From Lachnospiraceae bacterium (lineage in GTDB: Bacteria > Bacillota > Clostridia > Lachnospirales > Lachnospiraceae), in contig JAGASK010000018.1 in assembly GCA_017621815.1 (NCBI GenBank), forward strand, positions 1 to 64,000: a stretch of 64,000 nt of DNA, read 5' to 3'. The notes below the pieces were generated by a model. It was not told the DNA's origin and made no database searches. It saw only the letters and a program-made list of their open reading frames with translations. Shown here piece by piece: positions 63,906 to 64,000 of this stretch (the stretch's first letter is position 1; the number at the start of each line of letters is the position of its first letter). A program made the position numbers and the translations under genes.

Positions 63906-64000
63906 CAAAAAGTACTGATTTTATCTTCCACCAGTCCCTCTCCGATAACAATCATAATCTCCTGTCCCTTCTCAATCCGCTCAATAGTAATAGTTTGATG
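63896..64000 (-). CDS. 3' end of a gene running off the window
   Basis: The minus strand from the window edge is open for 34 codons and ends in TAG at 63896-63898. The visible part reads TITIERIEKGQEIMIVIGEG then LVEDKISTFWKF. It looks like a real protein tail (alternating hydrophobic and charged residues), but the family cannot be told from so little. Confidence 0.5.
   Translation of the reverse strand, partial: HQTITIERIEKGQEIMIVIGEGLVEDKISTFWKF

Overview
The window reads as chromosomal DNA of a low-to-mid GC Gram-positive anaerobe of the class Clostridia, most likely family Lachnospiraceae. The grounds are a CIRCE-controlled groESL, a bifunctional Rel, pyruvate phosphate dikinase, DUF6033, DHHW and DUF4358 proteins, a BlaI/M56 pair, an Fst-like holin toxin locus and strong AGGAGG-type ribosome binding sites. 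Genus cannot be settled from the sequence alone. Most genes lie on the minus strand.

Layout. 0-3.5 kb: an M56/BlaI sensor-repressor pair with a clear promoter-operator, and a PD-(D/E)XK (Rpn-type) nuclease. 3.5-7.8 kb: a rel - MBL hydrolase - DUF3048 lipoprotein operon. 7.8-11.4 kb: a heterodimeric ABC exporter with one degenerate ATP site. 11.4-18 kb: a cell-surface operon (DUF1566-like lipoprotein, MBOAT acyltransferase, DHHW protein, DUF4358-transglutaminase lipoprotein, Dxs) read divergently from a MerR regulator across one shared promoter region. 18-20.4 kb: groESL with CIRCE and a hairpin-rich 3' region. 20.5-24.3 kb: a MerR-like regulator, a degenerate GGDEF protein, an RNase Z-like MBL hydrolase and an unknown protein. 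24.4-28.5 kb: a KdpDE-like two-component system with no kdpFABC, endonuclease IV, and a MarR-DegV pair. 28.6-32.4 kb: uxuB-uxuA with a divergent AraC regulator (hexuronate use). 32.4-37.1 kb: HD-GYP response regulator, ACT protein, chemotaxis receptor, a broken alpha/beta hydrolase and an unknown membrane protein. 37.2-41.5 kb: a second ABC exporter pair with a TetR regulator and two matching palindromic operators.

41.6-54.6 kb is the accessory and decayed part. It holds a zinc-type macrodomain near an internally deleted class M sirtuin (the remains of an ADP-ribosylation module), an AAA ATPase lying between them, a LysR gene without its DNA-binding domain, a threonyl-tRNA synthetase N-terminal scrap, a large hybrid histidine kinase, a DUF6033 cluster with gene fragments, a response-regulator stub, a GNAT fragment, and a complete type I toxin-antitoxin locus (30-residue holin-like toxin plus antisense RNA). 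54.8-64 kb returns to core genes: ppdK, a glycerophosphodiester phosphodiesterase, an MFS transporter, a YbiT-like ABC-F protein, a PHP-HAD fusion protein and tRNA-Glu(CTC).

A short palindromic element (consensus begins TTCATGACAATAGAAAGTTC) recurs at least five times between genes, usually right after terminators; one copy supplies the last codons of an exporter gene. The most notable findings are the decayed SirTM-MacroD module, the toxin-antitoxin locus, this repeat family, a probably leaderless sensor-kinase mRNA, an M56 sensor whose zinc motif reads HEFYY instead of HExxH, and a possible structured RNA at the right edge. No CRISPR array, prophage or complete insertion sequence was seen.
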